DNA of 64,000 bases from Pantoea rodasii. Lineage in GTDB: Bacteria > Pseudomonadota > Gammaproteobacteria > Enterobacterales > Enterobacteriaceae. The stretch's first letter is position 1, and each line of letters opens with the position of its first letter. Shown here one piece after another: positions 1-9,564 of the stretch. The translations under genes and the position numbers were made by a program. The stretch lies in contig NZ_MLFP01000013.1 of assembly GCF_002095465.1 (NCBI RefSeq), forward strand, positions 60,362-124,361. Reading direction: 5' to 3'. The notes beneath the pieces were generated by a model. The model saw only the letters and a program-made list of their open reading frames with translations, was not told the origin of the DNA and did not search any database.

Positions 1-460
1 CACCCAGCGCCGCAGGTCGAATAAAAACCTTCAGCCGCAACCGCAACGGCAGCAGGATTTTTTGCTCAGCGCCGCCTGTTTGCCTGGTCAGAGCGGGAAT
101 CTGATAAATATTTAACCAGTAAAGACTCTCACGATCTTCGGGCAATGACTGTCGCGAAGTGAGCACCAGACGAATCGCACGCTGCTCATCGGGTGAGAGT
201 TTCATCATCGGCGGCATGGCAAAGATAGGCGCAGTACTCAATTCCGGAGACTGCATCAAATCGCCATCATCGCTCCAGATCTGCACCACGGAGGGATATT
301 CCGCACCATTTTTTAAATTCAGCGTCTGGCTGCTTTCACCAGCATTAAAAATGATGCGTGTTCTATCCACATTCACCACGGGCATGGCGTGAGCAGCCAA
401 TAACAGGCTGCTCAACGCCAATGTTTTACTGAAAACTGACCACCACTTGCAACTGCGCAT
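1..460 (-). CDS. Periplasmic fimbrial chaperone, PapD family (3' end outside window)
   Basis: Periplasmic chaperone that folds pilin subunits by donor-strand complementation and delivers them to the usher. The first 153 codons are present and the frame runs off the window edge. It begins ATG (Met-Arg-Ser-Cys-Lys) inside the 3' end of the tip-protein gene. A signal peptide ends near Ala-Ala-His-Ala. The PapD N-domain follows, with 'RIIFNAGE', 'YPSVVQIWSDDGD' and the conserved 'PEDRESLYWLNIYQIP' stretch. This is the second chaperone of the operon, which suggests a dedicated partner for the tip protein; that role is inference. Confidence 0.85.
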   Translation of the reverse strand, partial: MRSCKWWSVFSKTLALSSLLLAAHAMPVVNVDRTRIIFNAGESSQTLNLKNGAEYPSVVQIWSDDGDLMQSPELSTAPIFAMPPMMKLSPDEQRAIRLVLTSRQSLPEDRESLYWLNIYQIPALTRQTGGAEQKILLPLRLRLKVFIRPAALG

Positions 461-1744
461 TGACTGTCCCTGCTGTTACTGTTTGTCCACTTAAGGCTTC
501 GAGCGAAGCCAAAAAATCACCGCTGTAAATATTGCTGCTGCCGGAAGAGACCAGCGAGGTGAGATCGGTATAGGCATACCAGCCGCGCGTATTTCCGCTG
601 CCGGTGCTGGCAAGGTTGGGCAGTAAATTGATCGCAGAACCACTGGCGTTGTAAATTTTGATGCCCACCCCAGAGGCCACGCCGCTGCTGCCATATTGAT
701 TATCCAGCAGCCAGGTTAATCCGCCGCCGCTGGTGGTCAAACCTAGCTGTGTCGCCTGTGACACCGCATTGGGTTGATTCACCAGCAAGCCCATCGCCAC
801 ATTGGCGGCACTGCTGGTGGAGGTGCTGGTGCTGGATCGTGCGCCCGATTCGCACTGCAATGAGATGGAAAACGGTACCTGACTGCTGCCGCCTGCCTTG
901 AGTGTGTTCACGTTAATGGTTGGCAGCAGCACCACAGAAGGGTAGTTCTGTACTTCACAGAGCGCGCCACGCACATAAGTCACGTTGCGATAGGTGCTCC
1001 AGGCGGCGGGCCAGTTACCGTAAAATCCGTACCAATAGCTGGCGCTGTCCTGGCCTACCGCCAGACTGTTGGTGTCCAGACCCGGGCCTTTAAACGCAAT
1101 ATAGCCGCGCGGCTGTGTCCAGAGATCGCTGTAACGGTTATCACCATTGGCGTAATAAGAGGTGGAACTGATCTTGAACATCTCGTACAGCACGTTGCTA
1201 AACGCGCTGGCCGGAATATAAATGTAGGTGCCGTCGGAGTACCAACTGTCGGCGGTAAACTGGCGTGACTTCCAGTAGCGGCTGTAATACTCACCGGTTG
1301 TCAGATTGGTCATGCGCACCGCCACGTTTTTGCCACATCGTAATAAGCCCCGCTAACCTCGCTGCTGGCATACATGCCCGCATAAGCGCTGTCACCGTTG
1401 GTGGCGTACATCTCATACAGACTGCCCGCATCTGCCATCGCACAGCGGTAGAGGATCTGATTCGGGCTGTAAGCGCTGTTGCTGGCGGCGCTGAGAAACG
1501 ATCCCACCGAACTCGCCAGCAAAGATCCTGCGGGCTGAAAGGATGTGCCGCTATTAATGCTGATCACCGAAGGCAATCCCACGTTGCCAGAACACGTATC
1601 ACAGGCACCCGTCCAGGATGATGCGGTATAGCCCGCGGCTTTAGCGGCGGCAGAAAGTGATGAGGTGCTGGTGACTCTGATGCAATTTGCCCATAACGTC
1701 AGCGGCAGCATCAGCAGCACAACCAGGAGATATTTAATTTTCAC
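426..1744 (-). CDS. Fimbrial tip/adhesin-like protein (frameshifted)
   Basis: Probable secreted tip or minor pilin of the fimbria. It lies between the usher (3 bp upstream) and a second chaperone, which it overlaps. The first 144 codons carry a signal peptide (MKIKYLLVVLLMLPLTLWA) and a Ser/Ala/Tyr-rich domain. The rest ends in a pilin-like C-terminus (alternating hydrophobics, 'QLQVVVSFQ'). The frame breaks in a run of five T at 1326-1330; a sixth T joins the halves as 'DVAKNVAVRMTN' into a 439-residue protein. The gene length is one base short of a multiple of three, as expected for one lost base. Receptor specificity cannot be read from the sequence. Confidence 0.75.
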
Positions 1745-1747
1745 GAG

Positions 1748-4309
1748 TTATAGCGTCCTGCAAATACCATTGAGGAGGATAAGCGCCTGTTGCGTCTTTC
1801 CGGTGATTTGATAACTGACGGCGCAGCGTTGGGCATTGCCATCCCAGCTGATGTGCAGACTGCCGGAGTCATGGGGAACACGCGCATACAGCTGGCTTCC
1901 CTGACCCACAACGCCGATCACGGTGTTGTAGGCATCGCGCACTTCGGCGCCCATCGGCGGTGCACGACCTTCGGTGGTATTCAGGGAAATCAACACGGCG
2001 GTGCCGCGTAAGGTGGCAAAGCTAATCTGACTCACGGCACCGGCATAGGGAACCACACGCTGGCTTCCCCCGTTCAGTTCGGCATCGGCGCGCATGTGCA
2101 ACGTATCAAGGCTGACGGTGTTCTCACGATAAGGAGTGAGTGAAGGCAGCAGCGCATAACCGTTGTAGTCAATCACGGCTCCTTGTCCGTTTTGTACCGC
2201 TGCACCTTGCGCGCCCTCCGCATGGATCAGCGCGAAGGTATCGCTGGTGTAAGGTCCCGCAGTAAGACCGCCGCGATGCAGCAGTAAAGTGCCAGACGTG
2301 CCTAAACCGACCTGCCGATAGCGATCACCTTGTCCGTAGTTGGCACGGATGGCGCCAAAACGGGTGTTTTGTTGCAGGTTGCCGCCAAAAGAGTTGGCTT
2401 CTCCGCTCACGCCATTGCGGTAATGTTCGGTTCCCCCGTAAAGCGAATAGGAGAAATCACGCTGTTCGCCTGCCGACCCGGTCAGCGAAACCATTGAAGA
2501 CTGGCTCTGCTTAGATTGGTTGTAGTTGTAGGCCACGGACGAGAGACCGGCGCCCCAGTTGAGCGGCACGGAAATATTGAAAGACACCGTGTTTTCGCTG
2601 TATCGCTGCTGACGACTGCTATCGAGGTTATCGTTGACGCTGAGATCATCACGCTGGGTATTCCACCACGTGCGCTGACGAGCCACGTTGATGCCGTAAC
2701 TGATATTGCGCCAGCTGTTGGTATAGCCGAACTGCAACTGGGTGATGCGTGATTGATTGTTGTAATAGTCGGCGGTGCTGGCGCTTAAACTCACCAGACC
2801 GTACTTATCCATTGACTGGCTGAGTGTGGCCGATAAGCGATTACGCTGGTTGAGCGAGTCTGAGTAATAGCTGATGCCCGCTTGTTGCTGGCGTCGAACC
2901 CCAAATACATCCTGCAGGTCGCGAAACCCACGGGTCGAATAACGATAAGCGGCCAGTACCAGATTAGTGCCGGTCTGAAAGGTTTTGCTATAGCTCAACT
3001 CTGCGCGCCAGCCTGAGGTGCGCTGGTCGTTTTCTGCCTTAGCCTGCGAAAAGGTGGTGTTCAAGCCTAATGCCCCCGCGCCGGTTGCCCAGACGCCGCC
3101 CAGTAGCCAGGCTGATAATCTTCTGCCAACCGTGATCCGACCGTTGCCGTCAAGCTGTTGCTCACACCGCGCTGCATCACGCCTTCAAAAAATGCATTAT
3201 TAACGGCGTAATATTGGCGGACACGGCCCAGCGCCAGCGAGTAATGCCAGTTACCGGGACGCACCGAATCGGGAACCGAGGAGTAGGGCACCGTAAAGGT
3301 GGCGATTTTACCGTTGGCTTCAATCACCTCGACGTCAAAATCCCCCTGGCTGCGGGTGTTGTTCAGGTCATCGATGATAAACGGGCCGGGCGGCACCACG
3401 GTTTCATAGATCACCTTGTTCAGCTGCTTCACCACCACGCGGGCGTAGTGGAGGCGATGCCATGGATTTCAGGGGCATAACCGCGTCTGCCTTGCGGCCA
3501 CATACGCTCGTCAGTGGCGAGCTTTACGCCATTAAATGGCAGGCTGCCAAATAGCGAGCTGTCCGTGTAGCTATCGCCAAGTGAAATCTGGCTGTTGATC
3601 GATGCCAACGGCCGTTGCACCCAGGTTCGCACCTTGTTATAGCGATAACTGCTGCCCCCCTGGCTGCTGTTGAGATAGCGAAGATTGCCCTGATGGCGTA
3701 ACTGCCAGTTGGCTACGTTGGTACCTGCGGTGATCCCACTCCACAAATATTGATAGCGGTAGGCGGCCGCGCTGTTTTCCGTCCAGGTGTAGTTAGTGTT
3801 ATGGCGCAGAAATAACGCGGTCATCCCGCCATCCCACTGTTCGGTCGGAATATAACCGCGCGGCGTGCGGTTAAGCGCTGACATGGGCAAGGTGATCTTT
3901 AGGCGTAACGCGGCGGCATCAAAAGTCCAGTTGCCTTGGGAAGTCCAGTCAGCGAGCGGGGCACACTCGCGGTCTATTGGCTGTGTAGGGACATTTTTTA
4001 ACTGCAACATTTTCACCAGTGAAAAGGGCAAGCATGGCTCGACCTCTTTTCCTTGTATCGAGGGCAAAAACTCCAGCTTCACGCTGGATGACACGAGTCT
4101 ATTATTGACATAAACGTCGACCAGATAATGACCCGCCGGCAACTCGCTTTGGTTAAATTGCGCGATGTCTGACCGAAGGCGGATCCTTTAAATAGCGACG
4201 GATCGAAATAATATTCTTCACTGTGCGCGGCTGTTGAGAAATAGAATGAAACGGTCAAAAAGAATAAGGGGAGTTTCAATTCACTGGGAGTTGATGGGGT
4301 AACTTTCAC
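1748..4309 (-). CDS. Outer-membrane fimbrial usher, FimD/PapC family (three frameshifts)
   Basis: Usher that secretes and polymerises pilins across the outer membrane. In order: signal peptide with GTG start at 4309 (overlapping the chaperone stop), N-terminal domain ('EEYYFDPSLFKGSAFGQ', 'LPAGHYLVDVYVNN'), 24-strand barrel with plug, and C-terminal domains ('RAPPMGAEV...VGQGSQLYARVPHDSG'). Three one-base losses break it: near 4168 ('GQ|DIAQFNQSELPAG'), near 3440 ('GIAST|.ARVVVKQ') and near 3104 ('EDYQ|.WLLGGVWATGAGALGLNT'). Restoring them gives about 854 residues, the normal usher size, so I favour an intact gene with sequencing errors. A truly decayed usher is the alternative. Confidence 0.85.
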
Positions 4310-5018
4310 TTATTCTGGCTCCCTGATCGTTAATCGCGTCGAGTTTGACGCTGCCTACACCCTGTAAGCGTTGTTTGGTATGGCTGAACCAGCAGGTGTG
4401 CGTGGAAAAGGGGGCAACCATCACCGGTTCACACTCAAAGGTTTTTCCCGTCATGCGCATGGATATCGCCACAAATGAAGCATGCCAGGGTTGTGCATTA
4501 TCGATCTGTAATCCGCTGCCCTTTTGGGGATCAAACAGACTGCGGACTTTAATGCCGGTTAAAATATTGCCCGGTTTGCCTATTGCCGCTGGGCGATAAA
4601 ACAATTTCACCCGATTGCGCAGCATCACCGTCATGGCATTTTTATCGGCGGCAGCCTGGGATGCGGGCGGAATTTGCAGCATGTTAAACCAGTAAACTGA
4701 CTCTCTGTCCTGAGGCAGTTTGTCTGGCTGGCTCACCACAACACGCGCAACCTGCCCTGATTTCGGCTGAATACGAAATACCGGTGGTGTGGTCACAAAG
4801 GGTACGTGATTAATCTGCTGTGGTTTGGCATCCATATCGCCGTCATCAAACCAGGTCTGAATAACATATGGCAGGCTATCGTCGTTTTTAAATTGAATAT
4901 TAATCGAGCTGGCTGGCGCCGGATAAATAATCCGACTGCCCAATAGCGTAACGCTTGCTGTTGCTGTGGCTGACATCACGCTGAGAAATAACGCGCCAAG
5001 GGCATTGCGTAAATACAT
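4281..5018 (-). CDS. Periplasmic fimbrial chaperone, PapD family
   Basis: Chaperone for the major pilin, placed as usual between pilin and usher. The start is taken at ATG 5018 (MYLRNALGALFLS), which begins directly with a signal peptide; a 14-residue upstream extension is not signal-like. The N-domain has 'SRIIYPAPASSINIQFKNDDSLPYVIQTWFDDGD' in two halves around the G1-type strand. 'LPQDRESVYWFNMLQIPP' and 'RVKLFYRPAAI' are chaperone hallmarks. The C-domain contains a Cys pair in 'FECEP' and 'HTCWF'. Its stop overlaps the usher start by 29 bp, consistent with translational coupling. Confidence 0.93.
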   Translation of the reverse strand: MYLRNALGALFLSVMSATATASVTLLGSRIIYPAPASSINIQFKNDDSLPYVIQTWFDDGDMDAKPQQINHVPFVTTPPVFRIQPKSGQVARVVVSQPDKLPQDRESVYWFNMLQIPPASQAAADKNAMTVMLRNRVKLFYRPAAIGKPGNILTGIKVRSLFDPQKGSGLQIDNAQPWHASFVAISMRMTGKTFECEPVMVAPFSTHTCWFSHTKQRLQGVGSVKLDAINDQGARISESYPINSQ

Positions 5019-5078
5019 ACAAACGATCTCATGGCATGCAGCGTACGCCCGGATAGCCAAACGTACGCTGATTAATTA

Positions 5079-5621
5079 TTACTGGTAAGTCACCGCGTAT
5101 TGTAATGAAGCAGCCACGGTTCCGGCGGCGGCAACACCATTGGCATAATATTGCGCGTTATACGTGGCTGAGGATTCGGTTTCATCGGCGGCAAGCGTCA
5201 GGTCGCCATCTCCGGTATAGCCTCCGGTCAGGTTGATCACTGCATCTTTGCTATCCACCAGTTGGACTTCAACGTTTTGCGCAGTACCTGTGTTCGCCAG
5301 GTTGCCATTGGCCGTCACGTTATTGCCGACAAATACCGTTGAAATTTTTGTCGTTGAAGCTGAGTTACCGGTGCATCCTGTCAGACCGACAGTGAAGGCC
5401 GTCTGCCCGGCGACATCACCGCTGGCGGCCAGATCGGCTTTACTCACGGTTGGCATCAGCACTACCGGTGAGGCCGCATTGCCATTCACCGAGATGGAAC
5501 AGGTTTCATCAGCGACTTCACCCTGGAAGTTAATGGTGTTATCGGACGCTGCAACCGCAGAGGCCGAGAACAGTGCACTGGTGATAACCAGTGAAAGCAG
5601 CGTTTTATGTGTTTGCGTCAT
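5079..5621 (-). CDS. Major fimbrial subunit, FimA-type pilin
   Basis: Structural pilin of a type 1-like fimbria, 180 residues. The signal peptide ends at about residue 24 (SASAVA). The mature protein has the pilin disulfide pair at about Cys41 ('ADETCSISV') and Cys83 ('GLTGCTGNS'), and the C-terminal beta-zipper 'ASLQYAVTYQ' with the penultimate Tyr needed for chaperone recognition. The AGGA site lies just upstream of the ATG. It sits first among the structural genes, 60 bp before the chaperone, and follows the operon's regulator. Confidence 0.95.
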   Translation of the reverse strand: MTQTHKTLLSLVITSALFSASAVAASDNTINFQGEVADETCSISVNGNAASPVVLMPTVSKADLAASGDVAGQTAFTVGLTGCTGNSASTTKISTVFVGNNVTANGNLANTGTAQNVEVQLVDSKDAVINLTGGYTGDGDLTLAADETESSATYNAQYYANGVAAAGTVAASLQYAVTYQ

Positions 5622-5639
5622 TTCGTGTAATCCTTTTAC

Positions 5640-6338
5640 TTAGTGACCCGAAATCAGCTGCTTGAGGCTGATACCGGTTTTTCGTCGAATAGAATCTTTG
5701 ATGTTGTATATCTTTTTCATCTCATGGTTCATTGCAATCGAAATGGCAGACAGTGAATTTCCTTTTAAGGCTAAATCCAGAAAGGTCACTTCTTCACTCG
5801 ACAGTGCATTAACTCTCCTTGTTGCGCCTCCTTTTAAACCATAATAGGTACTGTTAATTACCTTCTTGATGTCTTCCAACCGGTCTTCACAATGAATAAC
5901 AGAGTGGATTCCCTCTCTCTTTATCCAATGTGCAGCCAGAGCGGCCAACGCACGGTCGCATACCAGAACGATCGTGAGTCCGGTAGATTTTAAATAATCA
6001 ATCCAGTTATTATTGGTGAGATAACGTAAGTTTCTCGCGAAAAATCAAACGAATATACATCCCCGGCAAAACATACTTTCATAGCGACCGGCCACTAATG
6101 ACAGCACGCCTTTTATCAGGAAATGATTATTCCCCGGCCAAACCGCAATTTTTTGTATCGGGCAGCGATTAAGAATATCGTTGTTTCGATTCGTCAACTG
6201 GCAGCCATATTGGCAGCTGGCACAGCGTAAGTCCTCTCGTGTTGTATTTCTCATAGCTAACTCATCCGCTCCTTCAAGAGCTGCGGATATCCTGGCAGGA
6301 TAAATGTTCTTATTCAATGAGTTAAGAAATTCAGTCAT
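5640..6338 (-). CDS. LuxR/RcsB-type transcriptional regulator of the fimbrial operon (interrupted by a stop)
   Basis: The C-terminal 70 residues are a LuxR-type helix-turn-helix ('LSSEEVTFLDLALKGNSLSAISIAMN...KKIYNIKDSIRRKTGISL'), directly upstream of the pilin on the same strand, so a fimbrial regulator is likely. Two open segments, 6338-6045 and 5948-5640, lie in one frame, separated by a TGA at 6045-6047. Alternatively, a local frame switch between about 6070 and 6040 reads 'AGDVYSFDFS', which looks more protein-like than the annotated 'CRGCIFV-stop-FFARN' and suggests paired indels instead of a real stop. The N-terminal half contains an unusual Cys cluster ('CASCQYGC') and no recognised domain. 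Confidence 0.55.
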
Positions 6339-6936
6339 TTCTTATCATCAGAAAAGTCTTAGGTTGCACGAGATGTTGAAATTTTAAATCTCATTGTCTT
6401 TTCTCAACTTGGCATGAAATTCATCACGACATACCTCTATTGGGTTAAGAACTTTCTAAACCCTCCAGGATTAATGACAAAATTCAGCCTTTGGGATCAA
6501 AAAATAGATAGCATTAATTGCTAAATAATTTCGCGATGCTCGGTGTTTTTCTTTGGTTTTTTTAGCGAAGTGCGCAGGGTGAATTATCGTTTATCATCTA
6601 ATGAAAATTGCCTTTAATCTTTGGGTGTATTGCGGAGAGAGTATTTAAACCTGAGGCTCACCGGATAGAGCACGTATTTTTCTGCGTTAGGAATATTCTT
6701 ACACTTAATGTGGTCTGGATTTGATCATAAAATGTCCGGCCTTAAAAGATTTTTACATCTCATTAGCATTCCGGTATGAATTTTAGTTAATTAAATTAAT
6801 CAAATTGAATGCGCGAACACTGTGTCTACCCTGATTTATCAACAAATTAGATTTTCGGCATTTGGTTTTCTGTTAATAATTAATGGTTATTTCATTCTTT
6901 ATTTACTTATCTGAGGTGTTAAACACCACCCAAAAA
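6339..6936. other. AT-rich intergenic region upstream of the fimbrial regulator
   Basis: About 600 bp, clearly more AT-rich than the flanking genes, with many A/T tracts and no convincing reading frame. It must hold the promoter of the minus-strand fimbrial operon. The composition suggests an H-NS-type silenced region, as is common for fimbrial promoters; that is inference. Confidence 0.5.
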
Positions 6937-6957
6937 CCTGGCCGGGTTGAGGCCAGG
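6937..6957 (-). terminator. Rho-independent terminator of the lysR remnant
   Basis: The inverted repeat CCTGGCC/GGCCAGG with a 7-nt loop is followed on the minus strand by five T. It lies 17 bp beyond the stop of the truncated LysR gene. Confidence 0.75.
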
Positions 6958-6974
6958 TATTGAAATATCCTTGA

Positions 6975-7311
6975 TTACAAGTCGGGCCAGCGGCATTCAT
7001 CACTCATGGTTTGTGCCAGTGCGGCAGCAGCGTGAGAGAGTTGGTGCTGTTTTAAGCGCAAAATGCCCACTCGCCGTTCAATCTGTGGCGCGACCAGCGG
7101 CACGCAAACCGCGCCCAACTCTCGCATCTGCTGAATACAAAGCGCAGGCACCGCGCTGGCCCCCAAACCGCTGGCGACCATTTTACCCACGGTCACCAAT
7201 TGATGGCTCTCGTAAGCGACGTCGAGTCTTCTCCCTGCCTGTGCCAGTGACTGCTCAAGCAGCAAACGCACCGCCGAAGGGCGCTGCAAGGTAATGAAAT
7301 CCTGATGCAGC
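6975..7311 (-). pseudogene. LysR-type regulator, C-terminal remnant
   Basis: Only the distal part of the LysR co-inducer-binding domain remains ('DFITLQRPSAVRLLLEQSLAQAG', read in two parts; 'VTVGKMVASGLGASAVPALC'). The DNA-binding N-terminus is missing, so it cannot act as a regulator. The frame continues upstream past 7311 into sequence that on the other strand encodes a permease fragment, so the join is near 7308-7320. The terminator downstream is intact. Such a LysR gene is often divergent from 3-hydroxybutyrate genes, which fits the neighbours. Confidence 0.75.
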
Positions 7312-7518
7312 ATTCCCAGCATTTTCTTTGGTACCAACGCCTGGGCTGCGCCGTGGCTGGGATTGATCGGAACGCTGTTTATTATCGTGGTGGGATTGCT
7401 GTGGCTGGATCGGCAACGTCGCCGGGCACAGGCCAACCAGGAACCCTATGGCACTAACCTGAAGAATGAGCCAGAAACGGCAGAAGATATTCGTTTGCCG
7501 CATCCGCTGATCGCCATT
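7312..7518 (+). pseudogene. GntP-family permease, internal fragment
   Basis: In-frame residues 'IPSIFFGTNAWAAPWLGLIG', one hydrophobic helix, then 'WLDRQRRRAQ' and 'EPYGTNLKNEPE...RLPHPLIAI' resemble the central cytoplasmic loop of GntP-type H+/gluconate-like symporters. Both ends of the about 440-residue transporter are absent. The fragment passes in frame into the bdhA remnant at about 7516-7521. A TTG at 7363 could start a chimeric protein, but no ribosome site is evident. Family assignment is from remembered motifs and is moderately certain. Confidence 0.5.
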
Positions 7519-8040
7519 CTGGTGAACAACGCCGGTATTCAGTACACCGCGCCGGTGGAGTCTTTTCCGGTAGAAAAATGGGACGCCATTATTGCGATCA
7601 ACCTCTCCTCGGTGTTCCACACCAGTCGTGCCGCCTTACCCGGCATGCAGGCACGTCACTGGGGGCGCATTATTAATATCGCCTCCGTGCATGGGCTGGT
7701 GGCGTCGAAAGAGAAAGCCGCCTATGTTGCTGCGAAGCATGGGGTGGTCGGGCTGACAAAAGTGATTGCGCTGGAGAACGCGCAATCACCTATCACCTGC
7801 AACGCCATCTGTCCGGGCTGGGTGCTAACGCCGCTGGTACAACAGCAGATCGATAAACGCATCGCGGCCGGAGAAGATGCTGAAACCGCGCGCCTGGCGT
7901 TATTGTCTGAGAAACAGCCTGCTCAGGCGTTTGTTACGCCCGAGCAGTTGGGTGCGTTGGTGCTGTTTCTGTGCGGTGAAGGTGGTGCGCAGGTGCGCGG
8001 TGCGGCCTGGAATATGGATGGCGGCTGGCTGGCGCAGTAA
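7519..8040 (+). pseudogene. 3-hydroxybutyrate dehydrogenase (BdhA/HbdH, SDR family), N-terminally truncated
   Basis: The intact family reaction is oxidation of (R)-3-hydroxybutyrate to acetoacetate with NAD. The fragment starts at 'ILVNNAGIQYTAPVESFPVEKWDAI' (in two parts) and keeps the catalytic Ser ('INIASVHG'), Tyr/Lys ('YVAAKHG') and the C-terminus 'MDGGWLAQ', about 173 of 260 residues. The first 85 or so residues, including the TGxxxGxG dinucleotide-binding loop, are missing and replaced by permease sequence. The protein should be inactive. Confidence 0.8.
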
Positions 8041-8052
8041 CGCGTGGTGCTG

Positions 8053-8439
8053 TTACTTCGCCAGCCACTGTTGGATCAGCGCCAATGCATACGGCTCTGA
8101 ACTCACGACCTGATGCTGAATGCCAAACAGCTTGCGCATTTTCACCAGTTGTTCACAGCGTTGTGCATCGGATTCAATACTGATCATGCCCCGGCAAATT
8201 TGACTGAGGGTTTTGCGATGCTGTATCAGCCAGCGGCTACGTCGCTCGCGATCGGCATCGCTTTCATCAACGCGCATGTGGTCGTAAACCATGACAAAAG
8301 GCTCGCCCTGTTCCATTAATTGTTTCATTTCCTGCGCCCATTGATCGGCATAGCCATCACGAACGGCCTGCTGGTTCAGGATCACCATGGGAAAGCGGTT
8401 CACATTGAGTACGGTAAAAGTCTCGGTGGTTTGTTGCAT
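8053..8439 (-). CDS. Conserved hypothetical protein, last gene of the FUSC efflux operon
   Basis: 128 residues with no recognised domain, no signal peptide and no membrane segment, so probably cytoplasmic. It is basic in the middle ('DADRERRSRWLIQHRK') with two Cys (about 84 and 97) in a helical stretch. It has a very strong ribosome site (AAGGAG, 6 bp before ATG). It follows the HlyD gene by 18 bp and so belongs to the same transcription unit. An accessory or regulatory role in efflux is only suggested by position. Confidence 0.75.
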   Translation of the reverse strand: MQQTTETFTVLNVNRFPMVILNQQAVRDGYADQWAQEMKQLMEQGEPFVMVYDHMRVDESDADRERRSRWLIQHRKTLSQICRGMISIESDAQRCEQLVKMRKLFGIQHQVVSSEPYALALIQQWLAK

Positions 8440-8457
8440 AACTTCTCCTTGTTTCGG

Positions 8458-9378
8458 TTAGAGCCAGCGTGTCAGCAGCGAGGTTAAACGACCTTGTGGC
8501 GTGGTGCTGTCTGCCACCGCAATGCTGCAGCTCATGCCAGCGGTAAGTAATTGATCAGAGGGGAGTGCGTCGAATTCAATGCGCACGGGAATGCGTTGTG
8601 CCAGGCGGATCCAGCTGAAGGTTGCCTCCACGCTGGGCAAACCTTGATTGTCCGATGACTGGTTGATGTCACTGATGCCACGGCCAAAGCTAGCAATATG
8701 GCCATGCAGGAGCGCCTGTTGTCCCATCAAACGGATATTGACGCGATCGCCAATTCGCATCGCCGATAATTTGGTCTCTTCGAAATAACCCGTCACCCAA
8801 AAGCTGTTGGCATCCACCAGTGCAATATCCGGCGTGCCGGCTTCGACATAATCACCTGGCTGTAAACGCAGGTGGGTGACGTAACCATCCACGGGGGCGC
8901 GCAGCGTGGCGCGTTGTAGATTGAGTCGGGCCAGTGCGAGTGCGGTTGCGGCCTGTTGCTGCTGTGCCTGCGCCACCAACGACGCTTCACGCGCGCGTTG
9001 CATATCTTCCGCCGCCATCAGCGAGCCCATCTGCTGGCGGTGCTTTTCCTCCTCACGCTTTTGCTGCAGCGTGGCATTGGCCTCATTCAGCTGGGCTTGC
9101 GCGTCGGCCACGGCCAGATCGAAGCGTGCAGGATCGACGCGGAATAATACCGCCCCTTTGGCGACCCATTGATTATCCGTTACCGCGACTGCACTCACCG
9201 TGCCCGATACTTCCGGGGCGATGCGGATCACTTGCGCACTCACCCGGCCATCGCGCGTCCAGGGTGCCAGCACATAGGCGCGCCACAGCAGTGTGGCCAA
9301 CATGATCGCGATGGCGACCATCGCCAATGTGAATAACGCTTTTAAAGACGTTTTCCAGCTAAAAGAGAGATCAGACAT
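8458..9378 (-). CDS. HlyD-family membrane fusion protein (AaeA/EmrA-like)
   Basis: Periplasmic adaptor of an efflux pump, 306 residues. One N-terminal membrane anchor (about 14-33), then a biotinyl-lipoyl-like half ('VSGTVSAVAVTDNQWVAKGA'), an Ala/Gln-rich coiled-coil hairpin (about 80-150), the second lipoyl half ('RATLRAPVDGYVTHLRLQPG') and a beta-barrel domain ('TGYFEETKLSAMRIGD'). The gene overlaps the upstream DUF1656 gene by 8 bp. With DUF1656 and FUSC genes this is the usual aromatic-acid/xenobiotic exporter set; the substrate is unknown. Confidence 0.92.
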   Translation of the reverse strand: MSDLSFSWKTSLKALFTLAMVAIAIMLATLLWRAYVLAPWTRDGRVSAQVIRIAPEVSGTVSAVAVTDNQWVAKGAVLFRVDPARFDLAVADAQAQLNEANATLQQKREEEKHRQQMGSLMAAEDMQRAREASLVAQAQQQQAATALALARLNLQRATLRAPVDGYVTHLRLQPGDYVEAGTPDIALVDANSFWVTGYFEETKLSAMRIGDRVNIRLMGQQALLHGHIASFGRGISDINQSSDNQGLPSVEATFSWIRLAQRIPVRIEFDALPSDQLLTAGMSCSIAVADSTTPQGRLTSLLTRWL

Positions 9379-9564
9379 AGAGAATCAGTACCGCCAGTAA
9401 AATGAAGGAAAGGGAAAATTCAACTAACGCGGGATGCCAGACCCAGCGCAATACGCCACAGCGCAACAGACAGAAACGCACCCCAATGAAGAGCGGGAAG
9501 GTGACACAGAGATAGATAAAAATGGCGGCAAATAGATGCCCGCAATCGCGACTTCACTCAACAT
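9371..9564 (-). CDS. DUF1656 small inner-membrane protein, AaeX-like (frameshifted)
   Basis: A short membrane protein between FUSC and HlyD. Start ATG 9564 gives 'MLSEVAIAGIY'. After restoring one base in the A3 run at 9530-9532 the frame continues 'FAAIFIYLCVTFPLFIGVR', then 'HPALVEFSLSFILLAVLILYV', with two hydrophobic helices and about 64 residues. The stop overlaps the HlyD start, and the start overlaps the FUSC stop. The one-base shortfall (194 bp) supports a single deletion. DUF1656 proteins accompany FUSC pumps; their function is not well defined. Confidence 0.75.

Noticed and set aside
426..4309. Decay of the fimbrial operon into pseudogenes
   Set aside because: All four breaks are one-base losses and the rest of each protein is well preserved. 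The same error type occurs in unrelated genes across the window, so sequencing error is more likely.
6947..7294. Plus-strand open frame of 115 codons
   Set aside because: It is the antisense of a convincing LysR effector-domain remnant and is rich in Arg/Pro/Ala, as expected for a shadow frame.
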